A stretch of 40,417 bases of DNA from Candidatus Bacteroides intestinipullorum (lineage in GTDB: Bacteria > Bacteroidota > Bacteroidia > Bacteroidales > Bacteroidaceae): contig JAHLFO010000044.1 of NCBI GenBank assembly GCA_018883785.1, positions 1-40,417 of the forward strand, written 5' to 3'. The notes below the pieces were generated by a model. That model ran no database searches, had not been told where the DNA came from, and worked only from the letters and a program-made list of their open reading frames with translations. The position numbers and the translations under genes are program-made. Positions 16,284-24,820 of the stretch are shown piece after piece; position 1 is the first letter of the stretch; each line of letters begins with the position of its first letter.

Positions 16284-17225
16284 CTACTTGCCTGAAGCCT
16301 GGGCCAACAACGCATACACAATGGCCGAGATCCGTGCAGCCACTCGTGCGGCTTGTGCCTCATTCCCCTTGTAATCCTTGACAAACACGGCCAAGGCGTA
16401 ATGCACGCCGTTGGGCAACGTGATATAAGCCACGTCATTATGGGCCGCAAGGACACCCCGGTCAATATACCCCGAACCCGTCTTGTGTGCAAGGGATACT
16501 CCTTCCTTCCCGAGAAGCGGGGCGGCTATACGGTCTTTGCCGGTCTTGCATTCCCCAAGGGACTTCCTGATGAAATGCTGCTTCTCACGGCTCACCAGGC
16601 TATCGGTAAACAACCTGTCCATCAGGATAGCCGCTCCAAGCGGGGAAGTGTGGTTGGCATAGGCTTTGGCATGGTCGGCCGCCATTTCCGACTCCATATA
16701 GGCCATCCGGAAACTCGAACGAGGAATGAGCGTAGCCACGAAACTGTCCGTCTCGGCCACACCGGCCAAACGCTCAAACAGGACATTACTCGCATTGTTG
16801 TCGCTCTGGATGAGCGTATAACGAAGCAACTCCCTCACGGGCAACGTAACCGACGGCTCCGGATGCTCTTTCAGCATGGGGCTCCAGGTCTTTGGGTCAA
16901 GCTCTTCACGCTGCATGGTCAACAAGGTGTCCAGCGAAAGCCCACGCTGATCCAACCAGTGGCAAACGGCCAATGCCTGATGTACCTTGAACACGCTCAT
17001 CATGGGATATACATTCTCATTATTGACGGCGACCGTGTCGGCACCGTTGATAAGGACAGCCACTCCGACCTCGCCCGGACAAGCCGATACAATCCGGGAG
17101 ATGCTGTCCGCCAGCACGTCGGCCCTTGACGGGCTGACATCACTGCTTTTCGCCGATTGAGGAAACAAACAGGAGACCAAAGCCAAGGATAAGGATGCCA
17201 GGTATATTTTCTTGATGCTTGCCAT
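16284..17225 (-). CDS. Class A beta-lactamase, CfxA-like
   Basis: Serine beta-lactamase, 313 aa. Active-site elements: SVFK (Ser77, Lys80), SDN (141-143), the omega-loop Glu180 in ESEMAADH, and KTG (248-250). Many segments match the CfxA family as I remember it: YPMMSVFKVHQAL, LDPKTWSPMLK, LLRYTLIQSDNNASN, TLIPRSSF, TSPLGAA, ECKTGKDRIAAPLL and AHNDVAYI. The N-terminus carries LVSC (Cys19), so it may be a lipoprotein. CfxA genes usually travel on mobilisable elements such as Tn4555; here no transposase, mobilisation gene or terminal repeat is visible and base composition matches the neighbours, suggesting a resident chromosomal relative. Probably hydrolyses cephalosporins and penicillins; range not predictable. 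It starts 13 nt after the AAA-ATPase gene. Confidence 0.93.
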   Translation of the reverse strand: MASIKKIYLASLSLALVSCLFPQSAKSSDVSPSRADVLADSISRIVSACPGEVGVAVLINGADTVAVNNENVYPMMSVFKVHQALAVCHWLDQRGLSLDTLLTMQREELDPKTWSPMLKEHPEPSVTLPVRELLRYTLIQSDNNASNVLFERLAGVAETDSFVATLIPRSSFRMAYMESEMAADHAKAYANHTSPLGAAILMDRLFTDSLVSREKQHFIRKSLGECKTGKDRIAAPLLGKEGVSLAHKTGSGYIDRGVLAAHNDVAYITLPNGVHYALAVFVKDYKGNEAQAARVAARISAIVYALLAQASGK

Positions 17226-17238
17226 AGCCTATTACGAT

Positions 17239-18852
17239 TTAGAATATCAAAGACGCTCCCCGTTCCACCTTCCAGTCCGCCACCGTCCCGCTCTGCGAGG
17301 AAAAACCCACGCCTATGCAGAACAATGTCCGTGCCTCCGCCTCGTAAGGCCGTGCATAGCCTTTCTCCGCTATCTGGCGCAGGGCCTCGTCCGCCGTGCC
17401 GTCCAGCTTGAACTCGAAGATGTAGACATAGCCGGGTGTTTCCACAATGCAATCCACGCGCCCCTCGCTCTGCTGCTTCTCCGTATATACCGCATAGACG
17501 CTGACCAGGCGGAAGATGAGATAAAACGTATAATGGAAGTAACGCTCGCGCTCCCGCTCATCCGCCTTACGGCGCATCGTATAGGGTATGTCCGCCAGGA
17601 AAGAAGTGAATAAGTGGCGGAGCCTGTCCACATCGCCTCCTTCCAAAGCATCCAGCAAATCTTGTATCCAGGAGTTCACTTCCAGCCGCACGGGCTTGAA
17701 ATAATCCGAAGCAGCCAAGCCCAGGAAACCTTTCTTTACTTCGTTATTGGGAAAATCCAACAGGAATGTCCCCCGACGGGGGTTATAATCCTTGATGGTC
17801 AGATACCCGCTCTGGTAAATCATCGGCAAGGGCTTCTCCACCGTAGCCTTGTAGTCGATGAACTCCTGCGGGTCGTAGTAACGTCCCGTCAGCTCGTTCA
17901 AGTTCTCGTCCGAATGGGACAACAGGCGGAGTAGGTAAGTAGGCGTGCCGCTACGGAACCAATAATCCATCAGCAGCCCGCTGGCAAAGGCATTGAGCAG
18001 GCTGAAAGGATTGTACACATCCGTCAGGCGCGGGCTGAAATGATAACCGTCATACTGACGCTTCAACCGGCCCATCATCTCCTCCACCAGAATGCCCTCT
18101 TGAGCGGCCATCGCCCCTATCGGCTCCGCGAAATACCGCTCCAGCTCCTCCTGCGTGATGCCGCACAACGCCTCGTAGCGCGGGTCCATGCTAAGGTCCG
18201 CCGGCTGGTTGAAACCACTGAACACGCTGACTTGCGAAAACTCCGTCACCCCCGTCAGCAACACGAACCGGAGGTCTTCGTCCGCCGCCTTGAACACCGA
18301 ATAGAATCCCTTCAACAATTCCCGGTTACGGTCCTCCAACGACCACTCCTGACCGTCCACCCGGACCATAATGCCCTGATCCAGCACATCCAGTATCGGC
18401 TTGTCATACTCGTCTATCAGCACCACGCAACGACGGCCTGTACGAAGATGGGCCTGGCGGAGGACATAAGCAAAACGGCTACCCAAGTCTGCATCGGACG
18501 GGATTTTCCCATACATCCGCTCCCATTCTGCCACATAACTCTCCAGCCTTCTTTCCAAAGCCTCTTTCTCCATGAACACCGCCCCGTTGAAGTCCACGTG
18601 AAACACCGGATATTCCGCCCATTCCTTCTCCAGTTCCTCCAGGGCAAGCCCTTGGAACAAGCCCTTCCGTCCTTGGAAATAAGCCTTCAGCGTGGACACC
18701 AGCAGGCTCTTGCCAAAACGGCGGGGACGGCTGAGGAAATAAATCTTCCCCTCCGTCACCAACTTATGCAGCAGCGCGGTCTTGTCCACATACACAAAAC
18801 CGTCCTCACGAAGTTGTGCAAAACTCTGTATACCTATCGGATATTTTATCAT
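17239..18852 (-). CDS. AAA-ATPase-like protein with C-terminal PD-(D/E)XK nuclease domain
   Basis: 537 aa from ATG at 18852 (MIKYPIGIQSFAQLREDG), the conserved start of this Bacteroidetes-expanded family; the frame is open 21 codons upstream but those residues are atypical. The N-terminal AAA-ATPase-like domain (about 5-280) has a Walker A-like SRPRRFGKSLLVSTL and Walker B VVLIDEYDKPI. The C-terminal nuclease-like domain (about 430-537) shows GRVDCIVETPGYVYIFEFKL, the D...E-x-K pattern of PD-(D/E)XK folds (PDDEXK_9 type). Many Bacteroidetes genomes have dozens of paralogues; the function is unknown, and defence or mobile-DNA roles are only guesses. Repeat array 2 lies in the divergent gap upstream. 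Confidence 0.9.
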   Translation of the reverse strand: MIKYPIGIQSFAQLREDGFVYVDKTALLHKLVTEGKIYFLSRPRRFGKSLLVSTLKAYFQGRKGLFQGLALEELEKEWAEYPVFHVDFNGAVFMEKEALERRLESYVAEWERMYGKIPSDADLGSRFAYVLRQAHLRTGRRCVVLIDEYDKPILDVLDQGIMVRVDGQEWSLEDRNRELLKGFYSVFKAADEDLRFVLLTGVTEFSQVSVFSGFNQPADLSMDPRYEALCGITQEELERYFAEPIGAMAAQEGILVEEMMGRLKRQYDGYHFSPRLTDVYNPFSLLNAFASGLLMDYWFRSGTPTYLLRLLSHSDENLNELTGRYYDPQEFIDYKATVEKPLPMIYQSGYLTIKDYNPRRGTFLLDFPNNEVKKGFLGLAASDYFKPVRLEVNSWIQDLLDALEGGDVDRLRHLFTSFLADIPYTMRRKADERERERYFHYTFYLIFRLVSVYAVYTEKQQSEGRVDCIVETPGYVYIFEFKLDGTADEALRQIAEKGYARPYEAEARTLFCIGVGFSSQSGTVADWKVERGASLIF

Positions 18853-18957
18853 ACTATTACAATCAAACAATGTACTTGCCTGCACAAAGATAAGAAATAG
18901 GGTTGAAACGGGCAAGAAAATGCAGCAAGCCTTTCCCTATTTCGCCGGGGTATATCC

Positions 18958-19033
18958 CCGCCCGCGCTTACCCATGCCTCCGTCCATGCTTACCCATGCC
19001 TCCGCCCGTGCTTACCCATGCCTGCGCCTAAGG
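18958..19033. repeat. Tandem 22-bp repeat array 2 (3.4 units)
   Basis: Units at 18958-18979, 18980-19001 and 19002-19023 and a partial fourth, in the 343-nt gap between the divergent AAA-ATPase and prmC genes. The shared core is GCTTACCCATGCCT. GCGCCTAAG at the array end (19024-19032) is repeated inverted at 19078-19086, next to TTGCTTAGGCG, the string that also flanks array 1. AAGGACTGG (19030-19038) recurs in array 3. Apart from the prmC promoter box nothing else was seen in this gap. Confidence 0.85.
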
Positions 19034-19164
19034 ACTGGAAATCAAGACAATCCGCCTCCCCAAAATAACCGATATTGCTTAGGCGCACAAAATCTGGCGT
19101 TGACAGATTGACCGGCGAAGCCGCATTTTTGCCCCAACAGAAAACAAATCTCAAAGAAAAACAT

Positions 19165-19172
19165 TACTTTTG
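19165..19172 (+). promoter_or_regulatory. Predicted -7 box of the prmC operon
   Basis: TACTTTTG, a perfect TAnnTTTG match, 23 nt before the prmC ATG. No -33 box at good spacing. Confidence 0.5.
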
Positions 19173-19195
19173 CGCCCGCTAACAGGAAAAGACCC

Positions 19196-20041
19196 ATGCA
19201 AATATCCCCCGCCGAACTGCGCAACAGACTGAAAGCCTGCTATTCCGCACAAGAAGCAACGGCCTTGGCACGCATCGTGTGCTGCGAGATAGGAGGGCAA
19301 CAGGTCACGGACTTTGTGCTGAATGAGCCCTTGGCACCGGACGACATCCGGGCCCGGAAATTGGAGGAGGCCATCGAAAGATTGCTCCGCTTCGAGCCGA
19401 TACAATACATCCAGGGGAAAGCCCGCTTTCTGGGCCGTGACTTCCACGTGGAGCCGGGCGTGCTGATTCCCCGGCCGGAAACGGAAGAACTGGTGGAACG
19501 AATCTTGAAAGAAGCTCCCGCCGATGCCCGCATACTGGACATCGGCACCGGCAGCGGGTGCATCGCCGTGACACTGGCCAAGGAACTGCCCGCCGCACGG
19601 GTGGAAGCCTGGGACATCTCGGAAACAGCCCTGCGGATTGCCCGCCAAAATGCCAAGACCTGGCAAGCGGGCGTAAACTTCGTGCGGCGTGATGTGTTGA
19701 CATGGGAACCGGAAGGGACGGAACGAACGGACCTCCTCGTGAGCAACCCGCCCTACGTGACCGAATCCGAAAAGGCCGGCATGGAACCGAACGTGCGCCT
19801 GTATGAGCCGGGAACCGCGCTCTTCGTGCCCGACGATGACCCCTTGCGCTTCTACCGGCATATCGGGCTGTTAGGCCGACGGCTGCTGACACCGGGTGGA
19901 AAACTTTATTTTGAAATCAACCGTGCATACGGACCTGAAACGGCTGCCCTGCTGCACGCACAAGGCTATGCAGAGGTGCGGACGGACAAAGACTTGAGCG
20001 GGAACGACCGGTTCGTAACCGCCAAACAACCCATTCACTGA
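19196..20041 (+). CDS. prmC: Peptide chain release factor N5-glutamine methyltransferase
   Basis: SAM-dependent enzyme that methylates the Gln of the GGQ motif in release factors, raising termination efficiency. 281 aa, full length. The N-terminal helical domain (1-85) includes RFEPIQYIQGKARFLGRDF; the catalytic Rossmann domain has IPRPETEELV (91-100), the SAM-binding loop LDIGTGSGCIAV (114-125) and the substrate motif NPPYV (184-188) that holds the Gln side chain. First gene of a plus-strand run with recX 17 nt downstream. No conflict with the start chosen: it lies 23 nt after a promoter box. Confidence 0.96.
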   Translation: MQISPAELRNRLKACYSAQEATALARIVCCEIGGQQVTDFVLNEPLAPDDIRARKLEEAIERLLRFEPIQYIQGKARFLGRDFHVEPGVLIPRPETEELVERILKEAPADARILDIGTGSGCIAVTLAKELPAARVEAWDISETALRIARQNAKTWQAGVNFVRRDVLTWEPEGTERTDLLVSNPPYVTESEKAGMEPNVRLYEPGTALFVPDDDPLRFYRHIGLLGRRLLTPGGKLYFEINRAYGPETAALLHAQGYAEVRTDKDLSGNDRFVTAKQPIH

Positions 20042-20058
20042 CTAATAGACAGACGAAC

Positions 20059-20538
20059 ATGACTGAAATCAACGAAAATGAAGCGTTGAAACGCATGGAG
20101 GCTTATTGCGCCTCCGCCGAACATTGCCGCACAGAAGTGACCGACAAGCTGCTGCGTTGGGGATTGCCCTATGACACGGCCAACCGCATCGTCGACCGGC
20201 TGGAACAGGAGAAGTTCATCGACGAAGAACGCTACTGCAATGCCTTTATCCGCGACAAGTTCCGCTTTGCCAAATGGGGCAAGCAGAAGATAGACCAGGC
20301 CCTACGGCTGAAAAAGATAGACCCCTATACATACCGCCCGTTGCTGAACCGCATCGACCCGCAAGAGTACCATGCCACCTTGCAAGCCCTGCTGGATGCC
20401 AAGCGGCGGAGCATCCGCACCGGCAGCGACTATGAACGCAACGGGAAGCTGATACGCTTTGCCCTCAGCCGCGGGTTTGCAGCCGACGACATCCGCCAAT
20501 GCATTGACTTGCCAGATGAAAATGAGAGTCTTGACTAA
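20059..20538 (+). CDS. recX: Regulatory protein RecX
   Basis: Small helical modulator that binds RecA filaments and inhibits their extension. 159 aa. It has the three-helix repeat pattern of RecX: ALKRMEAYCASAEHCRTEV (about 9-27), then LLRWGLPYDTANRIVDRLEQ and FIDEERYCNAFIRDKFRFAK, then KWGKQKIDQALRLKKI. It lies 17 nt after prmC on the same strand, so it is probably co-transcribed. recA itself is not in the window. Confidence 0.9.
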   Translation: MTEINENEALKRMEAYCASAEHCRTEVTDKLLRWGLPYDTANRIVDRLEQEKFIDEERYCNAFIRDKFRFAKWGKQKIDQALRLKKIDPYTYRPLLNRIDPQEYHATLQALLDAKRRSIRTGSDYERNGKLIRFALSRGFAADDIRQCIDLPDENESLD

Positions 20539-20579
20539 AAAATATCACGTTTCTTTTTTCTATTTTCATTCTGTTTGCT

Positions 20580-20587
20580 TACTTTTG
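20580..20587 (+). promoter_or_regulatory. Predicted -7 box of pyrE
   Basis: TACTTTTG, a perfect TAnnTTTG match, 32 nt before the pyrE ATG at 20620 in the 81-nt gap after recX. A separate start for pyrE is likely. Confidence 0.5.
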
Positions 20588-20619
20588 CACTTGATTTATC
20601 ACATAAACATTGGTTAGCT

Positions 20620-21258
20620 ATGAAAAATTTAGAACGACTGTTTGCTGAAAAGCTACTGAAAATCAAAGCCATCAAACTACAACCGGCCAACCCCTTCACT
20701 TGGGCGTCCGGCTGGAAATCCCCGTTCTATTGCGACAACCGCAAGACGCTCTCCTACCCCTCGTTGCGCAGTTTCGTGAAGACGGAAATCACGCGCCTCA
20801 TCTTGGAACGCTTCGGACAGGTGGATGCCATCGCCGGCGTGGCCACAGGCGCCATCCCGCAAGGAGCTTTGGTGGCCGATGCCTTGAACCTGCCCTTTGT
20901 CTATGTCCGCTCTACACCGAAGGACCATGGACTGGAGAATCTGATTGAAGGCGAATTGCGCCCGGGCATGAAGGTAGTCGTTGTGGAAGACCTGATTTCC
21001 ACGGGAGGCAGCAGTCTGAAAGCCGTGGAAGCCATCCGCCGCGACGGATGCGAGGTCATCGGCATGGTAGCTGCCTACACCTATGGCTTCCCCGTAGCCG
21101 AAAAGGCCTTCAAGGACGCCAAAGTCCCCTTGGTGACACTGACCAACTATGAGGCTGTGATAGACGTAGCCCTCAAAACCGGTTATATCAAGGAAGAAGA
21201 TATCGAGACACTGAATGAATGGAGAAAAGACCCGGCCCATTGGGATGCCGGCAAATAA
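20620..21258 (+). CDS. pyrE: Orotate phosphoribosyltransferase
   Basis: Joins orotate to PRPP to form OMP, the fifth step of pyrimidine synthesis. ATG at 20620 (MKNLERLFAEKLLKIKAIKL) gives 212 aa, the normal length; the frame is open 15 codons upstream but that stretch contains the promoter box. Motifs: FTWASGWKSPFYCDNRKTLS near the N-terminus (orotate and PRPP contacts), GVATGAIPQGALVAD, STPKDHG for the flexible loop, and the PRPP-binding VVVVEDLISTGGSS. The SRPBCC gene begins 9 nt downstream. Confidence 0.96.
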   Translation: MKNLERLFAEKLLKIKAIKLQPANPFTWASGWKSPFYCDNRKTLSYPSLRSFVKTEITRLILERFGQVDAIAGVATGAIPQGALVADALNLPFVYVRSTPKDHGLENLIEGELRPGMKVVVVEDLISTGGSSLKAVEAIRRDGCEVIGMVAAYTYGFPVAEKAFKDAKVPLVTLTNYEAVIDVALKTGYIKEEDIETLNEWRKDPAHWDAGK

Positions 21259-21267
21259 CGATATGCC

Positions 21268-21690
21268 ATGACTACATTTGAAAGCACCATAAAACAAGTA
21301 CAGGCTTCGCAGAAAGCCGTGTACGCCAAGTTGTCAGACCTGAATAATCTGGCGAAAGTAAAAGACCGTCTTCCGGAACATAAGGTGAAGAACATGACGT
21401 TCGACACTGACACGCTGAGCATGCAAGCCCCGCCCATCGGCACCATTACGCTGAAAATCGTGGCCCGTGAACCGGAAAGCTGCATCACCTTCGGCACCAC
21501 CTCCTCTCCCCTGCCTTTCGATTTGCAAATTCACATCTCGCCGGTATCGGAGACTGAATCCCAACTGCAACTGGTCATCAACATGGAGGTCAACCCCTTC
21601 ATTAAGAACATGATACAACGCCCCTTGCAGGACGGTTTGGAGAAAATGGCAGACTTGCTGGCCATGATTCCTTATACGGAGAACGACTGA
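21268..21690 (+). CDS. SRPBCC-fold protein (START/polyketide-cyclase-like)
   Basis: 140 aa. The pattern fits a small SRPBCC (START-like) fold: TTFESTIKQVQASQKAVYAK (first strand and helix), central strands with IGTITLKIVAREPESCITFG and LPFDLQIHISPV, and a long C-terminal helix (MIQRPLQDGLEKMADLLAMI). Such proteins have a hydrophobic cavity; the ligand cannot be inferred. It is tightly linked to pyrE (9 nt) and lies 28 nt before argH; I take these as one operon. Confidence 0.82.
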   Translation: MTTFESTIKQVQASQKAVYAKLSDLNNLAKVKDRLPEHKVKNMTFDTDTLSMQAPPIGTITLKIVAREPESCITFGTTSSPLPFDLQIHISPVSETESQLQLVINMEVNPFIKNMIQRPLQDGLEKMADLLAMIPYTEND

Positions 21691-21718
21691 TTCATATTGG
21701 CTTTTTAATTTATTTGAC

Positions 21719-23059
21719 GTGGCTCTGAAACTTTGGGAGAAATCCGTTCAAATCAACAAGGACATTGAGCGCTTCACCGTGGGACGCGACCGCGAGATGG
21801 ACCTCTACCTGGCAAAATATGACGTGTTGGGTTCGATGGCCCACATCACCATGCTGGAAAGCATCGGCCTGCTGACAGCCGATGAATTACAGCAATTGCT
21901 GGCCGAGATGAAGTCCATCTACGCGATGGCTGAACGGGGCGAGTTCGTGATAGAAGACGGCGTGGAAGACGTGCACTCGCAGGTGGAACTGATGCTGACC
22001 CGCCGCTTGGGCGACATAGGCAAGAAGATACACAGCGGACGCTCGCGCAACGACCAAGTCCTGCTGGACCTGAAACTTTTCACACGCGCCCAGCTCAAAG
22101 ACATCGCCGAAGCGGTGGAGCAATTGTTCACCGTGCTGATACAACAGAGCGAACGCTACAAGGACGTGCTGATGCCCGGCTACACGCACCTGCAGGTGGC
22201 CATGCCTTCATCGTTCGGCCTGTGGTTCGGGGCATACGCCGAGAGCCTGGCCGACGACATGCTGTTCCTGCAGGCTGCCTACAAGACGTGCAACCGCAAT
22301 CCCCTGGGTTCGGCTGCCGGCTATGGTTCTTCTTTCCCGGTGAACCGTACGATGACCACGGAATTGCTGGGTTTCGACTCCATGAACTACAACGTGGTAT
22401 ATGCCCAGATGGGGCGTGGCAAGATGGAACGCAACGTAGCTTTTGCCCTGGCTACCATCGCCGGCACGTTGTCCAAGCTGGCTTACGATGCCTGCCTGTT
22501 CAACAGCCAGAATTTCGGCTTCGTGAAGTTGCCGGACGACTGCACCACCGGCTCCAGCATCATGCCCCACAAGAAGAACCCCGACGTGTTCGAGCTGACG
22601 CGTGCCAAGTGCAACAAACTCCAGGCTCTGCCCCAGCAAATCATGATGATAGCCAACAACTTGCCATCAGGCTATTTCCGCGACTTGCAAATCATCAAGG
22701 AAGTATTCCTGCCTGCGTTCCAGGAGTTGAAAGACTGCCTACAAATGGCCACCTACATCATGCACGAAATCCGGGTGAATGAACATATCCTGGACGACCC
22801 GCGCTACGACCCCATCTTCAGCGTGGAGGAAGTAAACCGCCTGGCCCGCGAGGGAATGCCTTTCCGCGACGCCTACAAGAAAGTGGGACTGGAGATTGAG
22901 GCCGGCACCTTCACACCCGTCAAGGAAGTGCATCACACGCACGAGGGAAGCATCGGCAACCTATGCAACGACCGCATCACGACCCTGATGCAAGAAACGA
23001 TGGACGGCTTCCACTTCGAGCGGATGGAGAAGGCAGAGCAAGCCTTGTTGGGTCGCTAA
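21719..23059 (+). CDS. argH: Argininosuccinate lyase (GTG start)
   Basis: Splits argininosuccinate to arginine and fumarate, the last step of arginine synthesis. 446 aa. The start is GTG at 21719: the following ALKLWEKSVQINKDIERFTV is the conserved N-terminus and no ATG lies nearby in frame. Motifs: SGRSRNDQVLLDLKLF, TPGYTHLQ-type MPGYTHLQVAMPSSF with the catalytic His, and the superfamily signature GSSIMPHKKNPD (about 278-289) with the catalytic serine. Arg and pyrimidine synthesis genes next to each other could share control through carbamoyl phosphate demand, but that is only a suggestion. The tRNA pair follows. Confidence 0.95.
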   Translation: MALKLWEKSVQINKDIERFTVGRDREMDLYLAKYDVLGSMAHITMLESIGLLTADELQQLLAEMKSIYAMAERGEFVIEDGVEDVHSQVELMLTRRLGDIGKKIHSGRSRNDQVLLDLKLFTRAQLKDIAEAVEQLFTVLIQQSERYKDVLMPGYTHLQVAMPSSFGLWFGAYAESLADDMLFLQAAYKTCNRNPLGSAAGYGSSFPVNRTMTTELLGFDSMNYNVVYAQMGRGKMERNVAFALATIAGTLSKLAYDACLFNSQNFGFVKLPDDCTTGSSIMPHKKNPDVFELTRAKCNKLQALPQQIMMIANNLPSGYFRDLQIIKEVFLPAFQELKDCLQMATYIMHEIRVNEHILDDPRYDPIFSVEEVNRLAREGMPFRDAYKKVGLEIEAGTFTPVKEVHHTHEGSIGNLCNDRITTLMQETMDGFHFERMEKAEQALLGR

Positions 23060-23113
23060 CGAAAAGCCCTGTAAAGCCAAACGCTCGATTGCCCCAATTT
23101 TTGCACGGAAAAA

Positions 23114-23145
23114 GTTGCGCAACAACGGGAAACTTCCTATCTTTG
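23114..23145 (+). promoter_or_regulatory. Promoter of the tRNA pair
   Basis: GTTG (23114-23117), 20 nt, then TATCTTTG (23138-23145): both Bacteroidetes elements at correct spacing, 19 nt before the tRNA-Gly 5' end. Confidence 0.75.
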
Positions 23146-23164
23146 CAGCCGTTCTTCAAGATTT

Positions 23165-23237
<73 letters not shown>

Positions 23238-23251
23238 CACACTACAAGGTC

Positions 23252-23336
23252 GCCCGGATGGTGAAATGGTAGACACGAAGGACTTAAAATCCTTTGGCCA
23301 GTAATGGCTGTGCGGGTTCAAGTCCCGCTCCGGGTA
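23252..23336 (+). tRNA. tRNA-Leu(TAA)
   Basis: 85 nt class II tRNA with a long variable arm (GGCCAGTAATGGCT region). Acceptor GCCCGGA/TCCGGGT (first pair G-U), anticodon stem AAGGA/TCCTT with loop CTTAAAA (anticodon TAA), T arm GCGGG/CCCGC. It starts 14 nt after tRNA-Gly. CCA is not encoded. Confidence 0.96.
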
Positions 23337-23345
23337 CTACAGCGA

Positions 23346-23394
23346 GAGGCTGTGCCATAAATTAAACTTTATGGCACAGCCTCATTTCTTTTCT
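23346..23394 (+). terminator. Rho-independent terminator after the tRNAs
   Basis: Perfect 16-bp stem (23346-23361 with 23368-23383) with a 6-nt loop TTAAAC, followed by a T-rich tail (ATTTCTTTTCT). Confidence 0.92.
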
Positions 23395-23424
23395 AAAAGC
23401 ATGTTATTTTTACTCATCATTTAT

Positions 23425-23456
23425 TTTGTTTAATATAAAAATAATGCCTATCTTTA
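23425..23456 (+). promoter_or_regulatory. Promoter of the lipoprotein cluster
   Basis: TTTG (23425-23428), 20 nt, then TATCTTTA (23449-23456), a near match to the -33/-7 consensus. It would leave an A+T-rich leader of about 90 nt before the first lipoprotein gene. Confidence 0.5.
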
Positions 23457-23551
23457 CCACATAAATAGTTGCAATAAATAAAAACAATCCCAATTTTATT
23501 AACAAATTGCAACCGGAACCTATATTTTACAAACACTAATTTTTTAACAGA

Positions 23552-24808
23552 ATGAGAAAAAATTTCTTGCGGAACTGTGCTGTGTGGATTGTGGCAGCCT
23601 TATCAACAGGACTATTTACATCATGCGACAATGACGACAACATCCAGGAGGAAGAACTGACCACTTTACCTGCTCCTGAGATTGTACAAAGTGAGGAGAT
23701 TATGGACAACCCCCTTTCGCTGTCCTTTTCTTGGATAGCTGTAGACCATGCGACAATGTACAACTATCAGCTAAAAAAAGCTGATGATCAGCAATTGGTC
23801 GCTCAAGGATCCACAGATGAACTAAGCATGCAATTTGTCTACTCAAAAGAAATAGATTTGCTCTATGACACCCAGTATATCTTTACTTTGCAAGCTTGTG
23901 CGGAAGATAAGTTATCTGAGCAAGTTTCAGCGACAGTAACCACCAGCGCACCTGCCATCAGACTTTCCATGGATAGCTTGACCTACCGTTCTATGGTGAT
24001 GATAGCCGAACCACAAGACCCGACTATGTTGTATCAGTTTGCTCAAATTCCAATGGAAAAATACATGGCTTATGACAGTGACATGGAATTCATCGAAGGA
24101 TATGACTTCGGATATTACAAAGCAATGGCAGCTTCACTGGGTGGCACGTGGTACCAAAGGATGGAATACGGCTCTGAACAGGGTTCGTACAGATATGCAA
24201 CGCGCATGTTAAGTCCAGAAACAGATTATCTGCTCTATGCTTATGGCGTAGAATTTGATCACAACAGCACAGAGGATCCTGTACAAATCACCACTCCTAT
24301 GATAAAACTACCTTTTACCACTCCAGCCTGGGAAGCCACCAGCGATTGCACTTTTGAGGTGGAGATAGTAGGCCAAGACCTGGTGGATACAGGAGCCGGC
24401 ATTTGGGTAAGCCCCACCATAAAGGTAACACCATCAGACAAAACCGAACGCTACTACGTGGCTATATTCGAGGAATCCATGTTGTCCGGTTATAAAGATA
24501 TCTACGACTTAGCCTTTAACTGCGTGTATTCGGATGAGCAGCAAATGCAGTTGGAAGGACAGGCCATTGACTGGACAACTTCTCCGCTTCTTGCGTCCGG
24601 CGACCAAATCCTAACAGGCTATCAGTTGAAATATGTAGTGACACCGGGAGATCCGTGCTTTGTGATGGTGTTCGGTTTGGACGGACGTGGTCTGGTTACT
24701 ACCGAAATCACACGGGTAGATTTTACAGCCATCACGTCAACAGATGCAACACATGTGGAAAAAAAAGCAGCCATAAAAAGACATATCACGCCATTATCAC
24801 AACAATAA
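23552..24808 (+). CDS. Surface lipoprotein with fibronectin-like N-terminus, unknown function
   Basis: 418 aa. Signal peptide ends in GLFTSC (lipobox; Cys at about 25), followed by acidic DNDDN, the kind of signal that sends Bacteroidetes lipoproteins to the cell surface. Residues about 40-130 look like a fibronectin type III-like beta sandwich (APEIVQSEEI, LSFSWIAVDHATMYNYQL, YDTQYIFTLQAC). The remainder is Tyr- and Asp-rich with alternating beta character (DFGYYKAMAASLGGTWYQR, SPETDYLLYAYGVEFD); I recognise no family. A second beta-sandwich domain is likely. First of three lipoprotein genes, 12 nt before the M64 peptidase gene, with base composition clearly more A+T-rich than the argH operon. 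It may bind the peptidase or its protein target; inference only. Confidence 0.8.
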   Translation: MRKNFLRNCAVWIVAALSTGLFTSCDNDDNIQEEELTTLPAPEIVQSEEIMDNPLSLSFSWIAVDHATMYNYQLKKADDQQLVAQGSTDELSMQFVYSKEIDLLYDTQYIFTLQACAEDKLSEQVSATVTTSAPAIRLSMDSLTYRSMVMIAEPQDPTMLYQFAQIPMEKYMAYDSDMEFIEGYDFGYYKAMAASLGGTWYQRMEYGSEQGSYRYATRMLSPETDYLLYAYGVEFDHNSTEDPVQITTPMIKLPFTTPAWEATSDCTFEVEIVGQDLVDTGAGIWVSPTIKVTPSDKTERYYVAIFEESMLSGYKDIYDLAFNCVYSDEQQMQLEGQAIDWTTSPLLASGDQILTGYQLKYVVTPGDPCFVMVFGLDGRGLVTTEITRVDFTAITSTDATHVEKKAAIKRHITPLSQQ

Positions 24809-24820
24809 AATATTAGCCAA

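Noticed and set aside
16248-16301. GCCTGAAGCCTG repeated at 16248-16259 and 16290-16301 as element ends of the beta-lactamase gene
   Set aside because: The second copy lies inside the last codons of the gene and no counterpart exists on the other side, so these are not transposon ends.
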